Below the pieces are notes generated by a model. It saw only the letters and a program-made list of their open reading frames with translations, was not told the DNA's origin and did not search any database. A DNA stretch of 64,000 bases, taken from contig NZ_JBEJGY010000004.1 of assembly GCF_040253615.1 (NCBI RefSeq), positions 5,828,001-5,892,000 on the forward strand, read 5' to 3'. Made by a program: the position numbers and the translations under genes. Shown one piece after another: positions 26,432-35,158 of this stretch (the stretch's first letter is position 1; each line of letters begins with the position of its first letter). This DNA is from Streptomyces sp. Edi4. Lineage in GTDB: Bacteria; Actinomycetota; Actinomycetes; Streptomycetales; Streptomycetaceae.

Positions 26432-27412
26432 GTGCTGGGTCCCGTGATCCTCGCCGCGTCGCGCAGCGACAAGATGCGCAGGCTTGTTTCGGCTGCCCCG
26501 ATGACCAAGCCCGTGGTGAACCGGTTCATCCCCGGTGAGACGGTCGGGCAGGTCGTGCCGATCATCGAGGAGACCGTCGCCAAGGGCCTTGAGCTGACCC
26601 TGGACGTGGTGGGCGAGGACATCACCACCCCCGAGCAGGCCGCCCACGCGCGCGACGCCTATCTGGAGCTCATCGAACGCCTCAAGGAGCTCGGCCACGG
26701 CCCCAAGGCCGAGATGTCCGTGAAGCTCTCCATGTTCGGCCAGTCCCTCCCGTCGCCCGCCACCGCCCTCGACGGAGGGCCCTCCGGGCCCGCTGCCACA
26801 TTCCCCGGCGGCCACGAGCTGGCCCTGGCCAATGTGCGCCCCGTCGTCGAGGCCGCCGCCGCGATCGGCACCACGGTCACCCTGGACGCCGAGGACCACA
26901 CCACCCTCGACTCGATGTTCGCCATCCACGAGGAGCTGCGGAAGGACTTCCCGGAGACCGGCTGCGTCATCCAGGCCTATCTCTTCCGCACCGAGGCCGA
27001 CGCCCGCCGCCTTGCCGCCGCGGGCAGCCGGGTGCGTATCGTGAAGGGCGCCTACAAGGAGCCCGCCGAGGTCGCCTACCAGAACAAGAGCGAGACCGAC
27101 AAGGCGTACGTCCGCATCCTGAAGATCCTCATGGAGGGCGAGGGCTACCCGATGATCGGGTCCCACGACCCGCGTCTGATAGCCATCGGACAGGAGCTCG
27201 CGCGGCGTGCGGGGCGCAAGCTGGATGAGTACGAGTTCCAGATGCTCTACGGGATCCGCAGCGAGGAGCACCTGCGGCTCGCCGCCGAGGGCCACCGGAT
27301 GCGTGTCTACACCGCGTACGGCACCGACTGGTACGGCTACTTCATGCGGCGCCTCGCGGAGAAGCCGGCCAACCTGCTCTTCTTCGTCCGCTCGATGATC
27401 ACAAAGAACTAG
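26432..27412 (+). CDS. Proline dehydrogenase (monofunctional)
   Basis: 326 aa from GTG 26432, with GGAGG 7 nt upstream. FAD TIM-barrel: 'RFIPGETVGQVVPIIEETVAKGLELTLDVVGEDITT', 'MSVKLSMFGQSL', 'TTVTLDAEDHTTLDSMFAIHEEL', 'CVIQAYLFRTEADARRL', 'RIVKGAYKEPAEVAYQ', 'MIGSHDPRLI', 'EFQMLYGIRSEEH..AAEGHRMRVYTAYGTDWYGYFMRRLAEKPANL', all family signatures, including the substrate-binding RR pair. A ~20-residue Pro/Gly-rich insert near 110-130 (SLPSPATALDGG..) is longer than in most relatives. It oxidises proline to P5C and pairs with the next gene. Confidence 0.95.
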   Translation: MLGPVILAASRSDKMRRLVSAAPMTKPVVNRFIPGETVGQVVPIIEETVAKGLELTLDVVGEDITTPEQAAHARDAYLELIERLKELGHGPKAEMSVKLSMFGQSLPSPATALDGGPSGPAATFPGGHELALANVRPVVEAAAAIGTTVTLDAEDHTTLDSMFAIHEELRKDFPETGCVIQAYLFRTEADARRLAAAGSRVRIVKGAYKEPAEVAYQNKSETDKAYVRILKILMEGEGYPMIGSHDPRLIAIGQELARRAGRKLDEYEFQMLYGIRSEEHLRLAAEGHRMRVYTAYGTDWYGYFMRRLAEKPANLLFFVRSMITKN

Positions 27413-27476
27413 ATTTCGGACAGGCCCAAGACCCTCCGGTCGCCCGAACACCCCTCACAAAGGAGTCAAGGAACTC

Positions 27477-29108
27477 ATGGACGCTGTGACCCAGGTCCCC
27501 GCCCCGGTCAACGAGCCGGTGCACGGCTACGCCCCTGGTTCCCCGGAGCGCGCCCGTCTGGAAGCCAAGCTCAAGGAGCTGGCCGAGAACCCCGTCGACC
27601 TGCCGATGACCATCAACGGTGTCAAGCGGATGGGCGGCGGTGAGCGCTTCGACGTCGTGCAGCCGCACAACCACAAGGCGGTCATCGGCACCTACGCCAA
27701 CGCCACCGAGCAGGACGCCAAGGACGCCATCGACGCCGCCCTCGCCGCCGCCCCGGCCTGGCGCGCGATGTCCTTCGACGACCGCGCCGCGATCATCCTG
27801 CGCGCCGCCGAGCTCCTGTCGGGCCCCTGGCGCGAGACGCTGGCCGCCTCCACCATGCTCGGCCAGTCCAAGACCGCCCAGCAGGCCGAGATCGACACCC
27901 CGTGCGAGCTCGTCGACTTCTGGCGCTTCAACGTGCACTACGCGCGCAACCTGCTCGCCGAGCAGCCCCCGGCGAACTCCCCGGGCGTGTGGAACCGCAT
28001 GGACCACCGCCCGCTCGAGGGCTTCGTGTACGCGATCACGCCGTTCAACTTCACGGCCATCGCGGGCAACCTGCCGACCGCCCCGGCCCTGATGGGCAAC
28101 GTCGTGGTGTGGAAGCCGTCCCCGACGCAGACCCACGCCGCCGTGCTGCTCATGCGCCTCCTGGAGGAGGCGGGCCTGCCCAAGGGCGTCATCAACCTCG
28201 TCACCGGTGACGGCCTGGCCGTCTCCGAGGTCGCCCTGAACCACCGCGACCTCGCGGGCATCCACTTCACGGGTTCCACCAAGACCTTCCAGCACCTGTG
28301 GAAGACGGTCGGCACCAACATCGAGAAGTACCGCACCTACCCGCGTCTGGTCGGCGAGACCGGCGGCAAGGACTTCGTCGTCGCGCACCCCAGCGCCGAC
28401 CGCGCGGTCCTGAAGACCGCGCTGACCCGTGGCTCCTTCGAGTACCAGGGCCAGAAGTGCTCCGCGTCCTCGCGCGCCTACGTCCCGGCGTCCATCTGGA
28501 ACGACGGCTTCAAGGAGGAGTTCGCGGCCGAGGTCGACGGCATCACCATGGGTGACGTCACCGACCTGTCGAACTTCATCGGCGCGGTCATCGACGAGCG
28601 CTCCTTCGCCAAGAACAAGGCCGCGATCGACCGCGCGAAGGCCGACGCCTCCTGCACGATCGTCGCGGGCGGCACCTACGACGACTCGGTGGGCTACTTC
28701 GTGCGCCCGACCGTCATCGAGTGCACGGACCCGGCCAACGAGGTCTTCACGACCGAGTACTTCGGCCCGATCCTCGCCGTGCACGTCTACGACGACGCCA
28801 AGTACGACGAGATGCTGGAGCAGATGGAGTCGGCCTCCGACTACGCCCTGACCGGCGCCGTCATCTCCAACGACCGCGCGGCGGCCGCGTACACGATGGA
28901 CAAGCTCCGCTACGCGGCGGGCAACTTCTACATCAACGACAAGTCGACCGGCGCCGTCGTCGGCCAGCAGCCCTTCGGCGGCGGCCGCGCGTCCGGCACC
29001 AACGACAAGGCGGGCGCCCCGCAGAACCTGATGCGCTGGACGCTGACCCGCGCCATCAAGGAGACGCTGGTCCCGCCGACCGACTACACCTACCCGCACA
29101 TGGGCTGA
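27477..29108 (+). CDS. pruA: L-glutamate γ-semialdehyde (P5C) dehydrogenase
   Basis: 543 aa, 64 bp after proline dehydrogenase, with AAGGAG before ATG 27477. ALDH4-type: 'VYAITPFNFTAIAGNLPTAPALMGNVVVWKPSPTQ', 'GIHFTGSTKTFQHLWK', catalytic Glu in 'RLVGETGGKDFVV', catalytic Cys328 in 'FEYQGQKCSASSRAY', 'EYFGPILAVHVY', and C-terminal 'YINDKSTGAVVGQQPFGGGRASGTNDKAGAP'. It converts glutamate semialdehyde to glutamate with NAD+. With the upstream gene it completes proline to glutamate. Confidence 0.97.
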   Translation: MDAVTQVPAPVNEPVHGYAPGSPERARLEAKLKELAENPVDLPMTINGVKRMGGGERFDVVQPHNHKAVIGTYANATEQDAKDAIDAALAAAPAWRAMSFDDRAAIILRAAELLSGPWRETLAASTMLGQSKTAQQAEIDTPCELVDFWRFNVHYARNLLAEQPPANSPGVWNRMDHRPLEGFVYAITPFNFTAIAGNLPTAPALMGNVVVWKPSPTQTHAAVLLMRLLEEAGLPKGVINLVTGDGLAVSEVALNHRDLAGIHFTGSTKTFQHLWKTVGTNIEKYRTYPRLVGETGGKDFVVAHPSADRAVLKTALTRGSFEYQGQKCSASSRAYVPASIWNDGFKEEFAAEVDGITMGDVTDLSNFIGAVIDERSFAKNKAAIDRAKADASCTIVAGGTYDDSVGYFVRPTVIECTDPANEVFTTEYFGPILAVHVYDDAKYDEMLEQMESASDYALTGAVISNDRAAAAYTMDKLRYAAGNFYINDKSTGAVVGQQPFGGGRASGTNDKAGAPQNLMRWTLTRAIKETLVPPTDYTYPHMG

Positions 29109-29128
29109 CCCGTAGTCGCACCGAAACC

Positions 29129-29171
29129 CCGCCCCCGTCCTTGGTCCCCCAACCGAGGACGGGGGCGGTTT
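29129..29171 (+). terminator. Terminator after the proline catabolic operon
   Basis: CCGCCCCCGTCCTTGGT (29129-29145) pairs with ACCGAGGACGGGGGCGG (29152-29168), with one G-U pair, followed by TTT. The stem starts about 20 bp past the stop. Confidence 0.9.
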
Positions 29172-29197
29172 CCATGGGCCTCGGATCTCCAGGGACC

Positions 29198-29902
29198 TCA
29201 GATCTCCACGAGCACCTGGCCGAGCGACTTGCGCACCAGGTCCGGCACCTCGCAGTCGTCGGCCGGATAGCCGACCGGGATGACCGCGAACGCCTTCTCG
29301 TTCGCGGGCCGGTCCAGCACCCGCGACAAGAAGCGCATCGGGCTCGGCGTGTGGACCAGCGCGGCGAGCCCCGACTGGTGCAGGGCGCTGAGCAGCAGTC
29401 CGACCGCGATGCCGACCGACTCGTCGACGTAGTAGTGCTTGTGCTTGGTGCCGTCGTCGGCCAGCCAGTAGCGCTGCTGGAAGACCACGAGCAGCACCGG
29501 GGCGTCGGTGAGGTGCGTCTTGACCGCGTCCGTGCCGATCGGCCGGAGCGCCGCGAGCCACTCCTCGCCGAGCCGCCCGTCGTAGGAGACGCGTTCCTCC
29601 TCCTCGGCCGCCTCCCGGATCCGGCGCCGTACGTCGGCGTCCTTGACCAGGACGAACGTCCAGGGCTGCTGGTGGGCGCCGGACGGCGCGGTCGCGGCGC
29701 AGGCGACGGCGTCGCGCACGGCCTGCTCGGGGACGGGGTCGGGCGAGAAGCTGCGTACGGTACGGCGCTCGTCCATGCGCGCGCGCAATTCGGCGGCCCG
29801 GGCCAGGGTCTCGGCGGTTGCCATCCGGGCCGGGCGGTAGGGGACGGGCCGGTAGGGCTCGCCGTGGACCGGGGTCCAGTGCTGCTCGGTAGGTGTCGGC
29901 AT
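29198..29902 (-). CDS. Nitroreductase-family flavoprotein (iodotyrosine deiodinase-like)
   Basis: 234 aa from ATG 29902. FMN-binding core: 'MDERRTVRSFSPDPVPEQAVRDAVACAATAPSGAHQQPWTFVLVKD' (R-R-T-x-R-x-F and PSGAH-x-QPW), 'HYYVDESVGIAVGLLLSALHQSGLAALVHTPSPMRFLSRVL' and 'VIPVGYPADD'. The PSGxHxQPW and HTPSPM motifs are those of the IYD/BluB-like branch rather than oxygen-insensitive NfsB. It would bind FMN and reduce nitro- or halo-aromatics or quinones; the real substrate is unknown. Apparently monocistronic. Confidence 0.85.
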   Translation of the reverse strand: MPTPTEQHWTPVHGEPYRPVPYRPARMATAETLARAAELRARMDERRTVRSFSPDPVPEQAVRDAVACAATAPSGAHQQPWTFVLVKDADVRRRIREAAEEEERVSYDGRLGEEWLAALRPIGTDAVKTHLTDAPVLLVVFQQRYWLADDGTKHKHYYVDESVGIAVGLLLSALHQSGLAALVHTPSPMRFLSRVLDRPANEKAFAVIPVGYPADDCEVPDLVRKSLGQVLVEI

Positions 29903-30014
29903 GGTCAGAGTCTGGCCAAGGACTTGGTCCGGTCCAAGCCCCTTGGCGCGTACGTGACTTGAAAGGGCCGCGGCGTGGCGCGAGCTCCCTGGGGCCGCCG
30001 GTGACTCCCGGGGG

Positions 30015-30746
30015 TCAGCGGCTCTCGGTCCCCCGGGCGAGGTCCCGGTTGACGCCGAACCAGCCGAGCGCGAGGCCCACCACGGCGGCGCCGAGCAGGC
30101 GGACGCAGGCCCAGGGTCCGTCCAGGTCGACCAGGCCGAAGCCGAAGAGAATCACCAACAGCGTCACGCACACCACGAACACCGCCACCAGAGCGCGGAA
30201 CTTGGCGCTGAAGAACATGGTCCGTGCGGGCGCCGGCGGGGGCGCGGCCAGCGCGGCGGCCGGGCCCGCACTGGCCCAGGCCGGGCGCTTGTAGTACGTG
30301 ATGTGCAGCCAGCGGCCGCACGGCTCCCAGCCGTCCGGCGCGAGCGCGGCGAGCTGGGCCTCGCGCTCCTTGGCGCCCCGCGCGGTCTCGCGCCGGTACT
30401 CCCAGCGCATCGCGGCGTCGGGCCTGCGGCACACGAAACGCCCCAGGGGATCGACCCTCTCCACCTCCCAGCCCTGCGCCCCGTGCTCGTTCAGCAGGCG
30501 CCGGTCGGTGTAGATGTCGGCGGTCCACTTCCACGTCTCCTGCCCGGTCACGGGCGGCTCGGCGGCGCGGCCGCGGGTGAGGCGGTCGGCGAAGACGTCC
30601 GGCGCCCCGAACTCCTCGTGGGCGTCGGTCGATCCGGACTCCGCGAGGTAGCCCTCCAGATCGGCGACCGTCGCCGCCACCTGCGGCGCGGGCATCCCGC
30701 GCTCGGTGAGGAGGCGGCTCAGTTCGGTGAAGTACGCGGTGGTCAC
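30015..30746 (-). CDS. Membrane protein with HAAS-like N-terminus, partner of PadR
   Basis: 243 aa. The N-terminal ~70 residues 'YFTELSRLLTERGMPAPQVAATVADLEGYLAESGSTDAHEEFGAPDVFADRLT' match the helical HAAS module typical of proteins encoded next to PadR regulators. The middle 'LLNEHGAQGWEVERVDPLGRFVCRRPDAAMRWEYRRETA' resembles DUF2812-like repeats (two copies: also 'LAALAPDGWEPCGRWLHITYYKRP'). Two C-terminal TM helices (~185-230). Its ATG overlaps the PadR stop by 3 nt (ATGA context), so it is the second gene of a coupled pair. Confidence 0.8.
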   Translation of the reverse strand: MTTAYFTELSRLLTERGMPAPQVAATVADLEGYLAESGSTDAHEEFGAPDVFADRLTRGRAAEPPVTGQETWKWTADIYTDRRLLNEHGAQGWEVERVDPLGRFVCRRPDAAMRWEYRRETARGAKEREAQLAALAPDGWEPCGRWLHITYYKRPAWASAGPAAALAAPPPAPARTMFFSAKFRALVAVFVVCVTLLVILFGFGLVDLDGPWACVRLLGAAVVGLALGWFGVNRDLARGTESR

Positions 30747-31090
30747 GCGGGTCCCCCTGGAAGCGTGCTGGTGAGCATGGTCGTGACGGCCGCGTGGAAC
30801 TCCCGCCAGGAAGCGCCCTGTTCGGCGAGCGCCCGGCGCCCGTCGTCGGTCAGGCGGTAGTAGCGGCGCCCCGGCCCGCGCTCGGCCGCCCGGAACTCAC
30901 CGACGGCGAGGCCGGCTTCTTCGAGGCGGTTGAGCACGGGGTAGAGGGTGCCGCCCTTGATCTCCCCGAGCCCCGCGGCGGTGAGCGCCTTGGAGATCTC
31001 ATACCCGTAGCTCTCGCCATCGACGAGACAGGACAGGACGAGGAGGTCGAGGACGCCCTTGAGCCAGCTGGATCTGCGGTCTGCGGCCAT
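30743..31090 (-). CDS. PadR-family transcriptional regulator
   Basis: 115 aa. Winged HTH 'VLDLLVLSCLVDGESYGYEISKALTAAGLGEIKGGTLYPVLNRLEEAGLAVGEFR ... GRRYYRLTDDGRRALAE' covers the PadR domain with 'GTLYPVL.RLE' intact, followed by a short dimerisation helix. First gene of the padR-HAAS pair. Its promoter lies inside a 39-bp palindrome, consistent with autorepression released by a small-molecule or envelope signal. Confidence 0.92.
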   Translation of the reverse strand: MAADRRSSWLKGVLDLLVLSCLVDGESYGYEISKALTAAGLGEIKGGTLYPVLNRLEEAGLAVGEFRAAERGPGRRYYRLTDDGRRALAEQGASWREFHAAVTTMLTSTLPGGPA

Positions 31091-31139
31091 GCCTGTATTC
31101 CATCACCACCTAGATAGGAATGCAACCTAGGTGGTGATG
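31091..31139 (-). promoter_or_regulatory. PadR operator and promoter
   Basis: CATCACCACCTAG (31101-31113) and CTAGGTGGTGATG (31127-31139) are perfect 13-bp inverted repeats with a 13-bp spacer. On the minus strand TTGCAT sits in the spacer, 17 bp before TGGAAT, which ends 6 nt before the PadR ATG (leaderless). Repressor binding would cover both promoter elements. Confidence 0.75.
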
Positions 31140-31199
31140 CCGGTTGTCGTGCGGGCGTCGTTGTCCGGCAGCGGGTGGGGCCCGGGGGAGCGGGCCGGG

Positions 31200-32198
31200 T
31201 CAGTCTCCGACGTGGATCAGGAGCTTTCCGGTGTTGGACCCGCCCAGCATGCCGATGAAACCGTCCAGGATCCCCTCGAAGCCCTCGATCACCGTCTCGT
31301 CCGACGTCACCCGCCCCGAGCGCAGATGCGGCACCAGGAAGTCCTCCAACTCCTCCTGCGCGTCGCGGTGGTCGCGGACCAGGACGCCCTCCAGGCGGAT
31401 GCTCTTGGCGACGATGTCGAAGAGGTTGCGCGGCGCGGCGGGCGGCCGGCCGAGGTTGTTGTACTGAGAGACCGCGCCGACCCAGGCGATCCGGCCGAAG
31501 TCGCGCAGGCCCGCGATCGCGCCCTCCAGATGGTCCCCGCCGACGTTCTCGACCACCGCGTGCACGCCGCCGGGCGCGGCCTTGGCGAGCAGATCGCCCA
31601 CCGGTCCGTCGTGGTAGTCGAACGCGGCGTCGTAACCGACCGCGTCCGTCAGGTACTCGACCTTCTTGCGCGATCCCGCGCTGCCGATGATCCGGCCCGC
31701 CCCGAGCAGCCGCGCGATGCGCCCTGCGGCCGTGCCGACGCCCCCGGCGGCCGCCGTGACGAAGAGGTCTTCGCCGGTCCGCAGCTTCAGGATCCGGGTG
31801 AGGGCCACATAGGCGGTGAGGCCGGTGCCGCCGAGTATGCCGAGGTGGGCCGAGAGCGGAACGCCCTCGTGCTCGCGTATCCGGCGCGTCCCCGCGGCGC
31901 CGGCGGTGACCACCGCGTGCGTGCGCCAGCCCTGCCGGTGCAGGACGAGGTCGCCCTCTGCCAGCGCCGGGTCGCGCGAGAGGACCACCCGGCCGATGGC
32001 GCGGCCCTCCAGCGGGGTGCGCAGTGGTTCCTCATCCATCAGCTCGCGGTGGTAGGGGTCGACGGAGAGATACAGGTTCTCCACCAGCGCGGAGCCCGGC
32101 ACCGGATCCGGGACGGGCGCGTGGACGAACTCGAAGTCGGCCGGGGTGGGAAGCCCTTGGGGCCGGGCGGTCTGCTGAACGGTGATCGATACGGTCAT
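31200..32198 (-). CDS. NADP-dependent MDR oxidoreductase (CurA/leukotriene B4 dehydrogenase-like)
   Basis: 332 aa from ATG 32198. Zinc-free MDR fold: 'NLYLSVDPYHRELMDE' (the SxDPYmR motif), 'LVLHRQGWRTHAVV', 'HLGILGGTGLTAYVALTRILKLRTGEDLFVTAAAGGVGTAAGRIARLLGAGRIIGSAGSRKKVEYL' (nucleotide binding AAxGxVG), 'VENVGGDHL..A'. It would reduce α,β-unsaturated ketones with NADPH. No Shine-Dalgarno, but TAACGT on the minus strand (32206-32211) ends 7 nt before ATG and overlaps the LysR stop codon, so it has its own leaderless promoter as well as possible read-through from LysR. Confidence 0.88.
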   Translation of the reverse strand: MTVSITVQQTARPQGLPTPADFEFVHAPVPDPVPGSALVENLYLSVDPYHRELMDEEPLRTPLEGRAIGRVVLSRDPALAEGDLVLHRQGWRTHAVVTAGAAGTRRIREHEGVPLSAHLGILGGTGLTAYVALTRILKLRTGEDLFVTAAAGGVGTAAGRIARLLGAGRIIGSAGSRKKVEYLTDAVGYDAAFDYHDGPVGDLLAKAAPGGVHAVVENVGGDHLEGAIAGLRDFGRIAWVGAVSQYNNLGRPPAAPRNLFDIVAKSIRLEGVLVRDHRDAQEELEDFLVPHLRSGRVTSDETVIEGFEGILDGFIGMLGGSNTGKLLIHVGD

Positions 32199-32208
32199 GG
32201 GCCAGACG

Positions 32209-33153
32209 TTATGCCGCGCCGGTGGCCGGCCCGGACGCGGGAGCCGGATCATCCCGGCCCAGGTCCGCGACGATCTCCGTGAGCACTCCTCGCAGCCACC
32301 GCTGCGCCGGGTCCGCGTCCACCCGCATGTGCCAGGCCTGCGTGAACCGGCTGGCCGGAAGGTCGAGGGGGATGTCCAGGACGGCGAGCGGCATCGCCCG
32401 GGCCGCCTCCAGGGCGAAGAGGCGGGGCACAAGCGCGAGGGCGTCGGAGCGCAGCGCGAAGAAGCAGGCCGCCGTGTACGTGGGCACGGTGGCCAGTACG
32501 TCGCGGGTCAGGCCGAGTCGGGCGAGATGCTGGTCGACCACGCCGCGCACCCGGCCGCGCCGGGTGACGGTGATGTGGGGGAGCGCGGCGAACCGCTCGG
32601 GCGTCAACCGCTCCCGTGCGTAGGGCCCGTCCGCGCGCACCACCGCCGCGTAGCCGTACGCGCCCAGGGGCGCGCTGCGAATGTCGTGCGGCAGTTCGCC
32701 CATCTGTCCGACGTCCAGATCGATGAAGTCCCGCAGGTCCGCCGGGTTCTCGTCGCCCTCCGGCAGGATGCGAAGGCGTACGCCGGGCGCGTCCCGCAGC
32801 ACCCGCGCCGTCAGGGCCGGGCCGAAGATCACGGCCACCCCGTCATTGGTGCGGATGGTGAACTCCCGTGACAGCGTGGCCAGTTCGAGCGGGGGCGGAG
32901 GGCGCAGGGCGGCCACGGCCGATGCGAGGGCCGCCTCGACGCGGGGCCGCAGCTCGTGGGCGCGCGGCGTCAGGGCCAGGCCGCGCCCGGACGGCACGAG
33001 CAGGTCGTCGCCCACCACCCGGCGCAGCCGCCCCAGGGTCCGGCTCATCGCGGACGGCGAGACGCGCATCTCGGCGGCGGCCCCCGCCACGCTGCCGGCC
33101 CGCAACAGGGCGTCGAGGGAGGGCAGCAGATTCATGTCGGGCAGCTGAGGCAT
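32209..33153 (-). CDS. LysR-family transcriptional regulator
   Basis: 314 aa from ATG 33153 (upstream ATG 33171 and downstream ATG 33135 are also possible). HTH 'NLLPSLDALLRAGSVAGAAAEMRVSPSAMSRTLGRLRRVVGDDLLVPSGRGLALTPRA' (~6-65), then the effector domain 'LATLSREFTIRTNDGVAVIFGPALTARVL'. Divergent from the MFS transporter (92 bp between starts) and 10 bp from the co-oriented oxidoreductase. It probably controls both: an efflux/detoxification pair sensing one compound. Confidence 0.88.
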   Translation of the reverse strand: MPQLPDMNLLPSLDALLRAGSVAGAAAEMRVSPSAMSRTLGRLRRVVGDDLLVPSGRGLALTPRAHELRPRVEAALASAVAALRPPPPLELATLSREFTIRTNDGVAVIFGPALTARVLRDAPGVRLRILPEGDENPADLRDFIDLDVGQMGELPHDIRSAPLGAYGYAAVVRADGPYARERLTPERFAALPHITVTRRGRVRGVVDQHLARLGLTRDVLATVPTYTAACFFALRSDALALVPRLFALEAARAMPLAVLDIPLDLPASRFTQAWHMRVDADPAQRWLRGVLTEIVADLGRDDPAPASGPATGAA

Positions 33154-33245
33154 GCCAAGAGTATGGGCCACTGATGCACCTGACGCACGCCTCGGGTGCG
33201 CAATCGGACCTTGTGTGCAGCAATGGCTCCCACCACGCTGAACCC

Positions 33246-34685
33246 ATGGTTGACACCCGACAGCGCGCCACCGCCCTGCTCGTCGCCGGCTGCTTCTTCA
33301 TGGAGATGCTGGACGGCACCATCGTGGCCACCGCCGCCCCGCGGATGGCGGCCTCCCTCGCCACCACGCCCACCTCCGTGGGCCTGGTCATCACCGTCTA
33401 TCTGCTGACCCTTGCCGTGCTCATACCGCTCAGCGGCTGGCTCACCGCCCGCTACGGCGCCCGGCGGATCTTCCTGAGCGCCATCGCCCTGTTCACCCTT
33501 GCCTCGGTCGGCTGCGCCCTGAGCGGGAGCCTTGGGATGCTGGTGGCGATGCGGGTCGCGCAGGGCGCGGGGGGCGCGATGATGGTCCCGGTCGGCCGGC
33601 TGCTGGTCCTCGGCACCACCGCGAGGACCGACCTCCCCAGGATCATGGCGTACATCGTGTGGCCGGGGCTGCTCGCGCCCGTGGTCGCGCCGCTGCTCGG
33701 CGGAGTGCTCACCACGTACGCCACCTGGCACTGGATCTTCCTGGTCAACATCCCGCTCGGGGCCCTCGCGTTCGCGTTCGCCCGGCGCCTGGTGACGGCC
33801 GGGCCCACCACCGCCCCGCCGCCGCTCGACCTGCCGGGCGTGCTGCTCGGCTGCACCGGGCTCGCCGCCCTGACGTGGGCCGCCCACCTGGTCGCCGAGC
33901 CGGGCAGCGGCTGGGTGACGCCTGCCTGGCTCGCCGCGCTCGCCCTTCTCGTCCTCGCCGCCGCCGGACGCCATCTGCTGCGCACCGCCCACCCGTTGGT
34001 GAACCTGCGCACCCTGGACGTGGTGACGTTCCGGGCCAGTGTGAGCGGCGGCTCGCTCTTCTGGATCGTCGTCGGCTCCATGCCGTTCCTGCTGCCCCTG
34101 CTCTTCCAGGAGGTGTTCGGGTGGAGCGCGGTGAAATCCGGCGCGGTGGTGCTGTTCGTCTTCGTCGGCAACATCGGCATCAAGCCCGCGACCACGCCGC
34201 TGCTCAACCGCTTCGGATTCCGCCCGCTGCTGCTCGTCTCGGCCGTCGGGCTCGCACTCGCCGTCGCCGGCTGCGCGCTGCTCGGCGCCACCACCCCGCT
34301 TCCCGTGACCGCCGCCCTCGTGACGCTCGGCGGCGCCGCCCGCTCGCTCGGTCTGACCTGCTACTCCACCATCGCGTTCAGTGACATGGCACCCGAACGG
34401 CTGCGGGACGCCAACGCGCTGTCCGCGACGGCCAACCAACTCGCCGGGGGCCTCGCGGTGGCCGTCGCGACCGTCGCGCTGCGCCTGGGCGGCGCGCTCC
34501 TCGATACCCCCTCCGGCGCCTACGCGACGGCGTTCTGCCTGCTCGGCGCGGTCTGTCTGGCCCCCGCCCTCGGTGCGCTGCGGCTGCGCGGGGACGCCGG
34601 GGACGCGGTGCGTACCCGGCCCGGACGGCCGTCCCGGCCGGCGTCGTCGAAGGTGACCGTCTCAGATAGTAGGAAGTCCGAGTAA
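33246..34685 (+). CDS. MFS drug-efflux transporter (DHA2/EmrB-like)
   Basis: 479 aa. The first TM contains 'GCFFMEMLDGTIVATAAPRMAASL' (DHA2 motif D1, LDxTIVxxAxP), and the loop 2-3 motif A is 'SGWLTARYGARRIF'. 'MRVAQGAGGAMMVPVGRLLVL' is motif C-like. About 13-14 TM helices. Proton-driven export of hydrophobic drugs is the family role. Divergent from a LysR regulator. The C-terminal codons (DSRKSE*) overlap a dyad-like TAGTAGGAAGTCCGAGTA sequence that may belong to the next gene. Confidence 0.9.
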   Translation: MVDTRQRATALLVAGCFFMEMLDGTIVATAAPRMAASLATTPTSVGLVITVYLLTLAVLIPLSGWLTARYGARRIFLSAIALFTLASVGCALSGSLGMLVAMRVAQGAGGAMMVPVGRLLVLGTTARTDLPRIMAYIVWPGLLAPVVAPLLGGVLTTYATWHWIFLVNIPLGALAFAFARRLVTAGPTTAPPPLDLPGVLLGCTGLAALTWAAHLVAEPGSGWVTPAWLAALALLVLAAAGRHLLRTAHPLVNLRTLDVVTFRASVSGGSLFWIVVGSMPFLLPLLFQEVFGWSAVKSGAVVLFVFVGNIGIKPATTPLLNRFGFRPLLLVSAVGLALAVAGCALLGATTPLPVTAALVTLGGAARSLGLTCYSTIAFSDMAPERLRDANALSATANQLAGGLAVAVATVALRLGGALLDTPSGAYATAFCLLGAVCLAPALGALRLRGDAGDAVRTRPGRPSRPASSKVTVSDSRKSE

Positions 34686-34876
34686 TTGTGCAGACAGACT
34701 CCGGTGGACGGCTTAGCTTTGTAGGAGCCGAACGTCTCGCTGATCAAGCGAAGGGCGGTCGTGAGCGCAGTGCCCCCAGACAGGCAACCCCTGTGGCCGT
34801 GCTCCCCGCCCCTTCCGGCACCTCACTGCATCCCCCGGGCCTGCCCCGGCCCTCCCAGCAGAGGAGTCGAATCCCC

Positions 34877-35005
34877 ATGGTCAAGCAGTCCACCCGCCGA
34901 GTCCGCCACTCGTCGCGCAGCAGCGAGTCCGACCGCAAGAACGCGGCAGCCGCCCTCCAGCGCGCGCTCGACCGCCGGGACAACGGCGGCGCGACGGGCC
35001 ACTGA
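34877..35005 (+). CDS. Small basic protein (42 aa), unknown function
   Basis: ATG 34877 with GAGGAG about 10 nt upstream. Sequence 'MVKQSTRRVRHSSRSSESDRKNAAAALQRALDRRDNGGATGH': Arg/Ser-rich start, then an amphipathic helix. The long leader (34686-34876) carries a Thr/Pro-rich in-frame extension that I consider untranslated. Small proteins of this type occur at the same place before leuB in other Streptomyces, as I recall. Function unknown; the composition would allow RNA or DNA binding. Confidence 0.6.
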   Translation: MVKQSTRRVRHSSRSSESDRKNAAAALQRALDRRDNGGATGH

Positions 35006-35158
35006 GCCCGCCCTCCGCGCCCGGCACCCCGGCCACCCGGTTCGCGTGCCCGCCCGACCGCCCCGTACGGCGGCCGGGCGAGCGCACGTCACCCCCCGCC
35101 GTCCGCGATGAGCCGTACGCCCGCCCCGTCGTCCACCGCGCTCGGCAGCCACCGAGGC

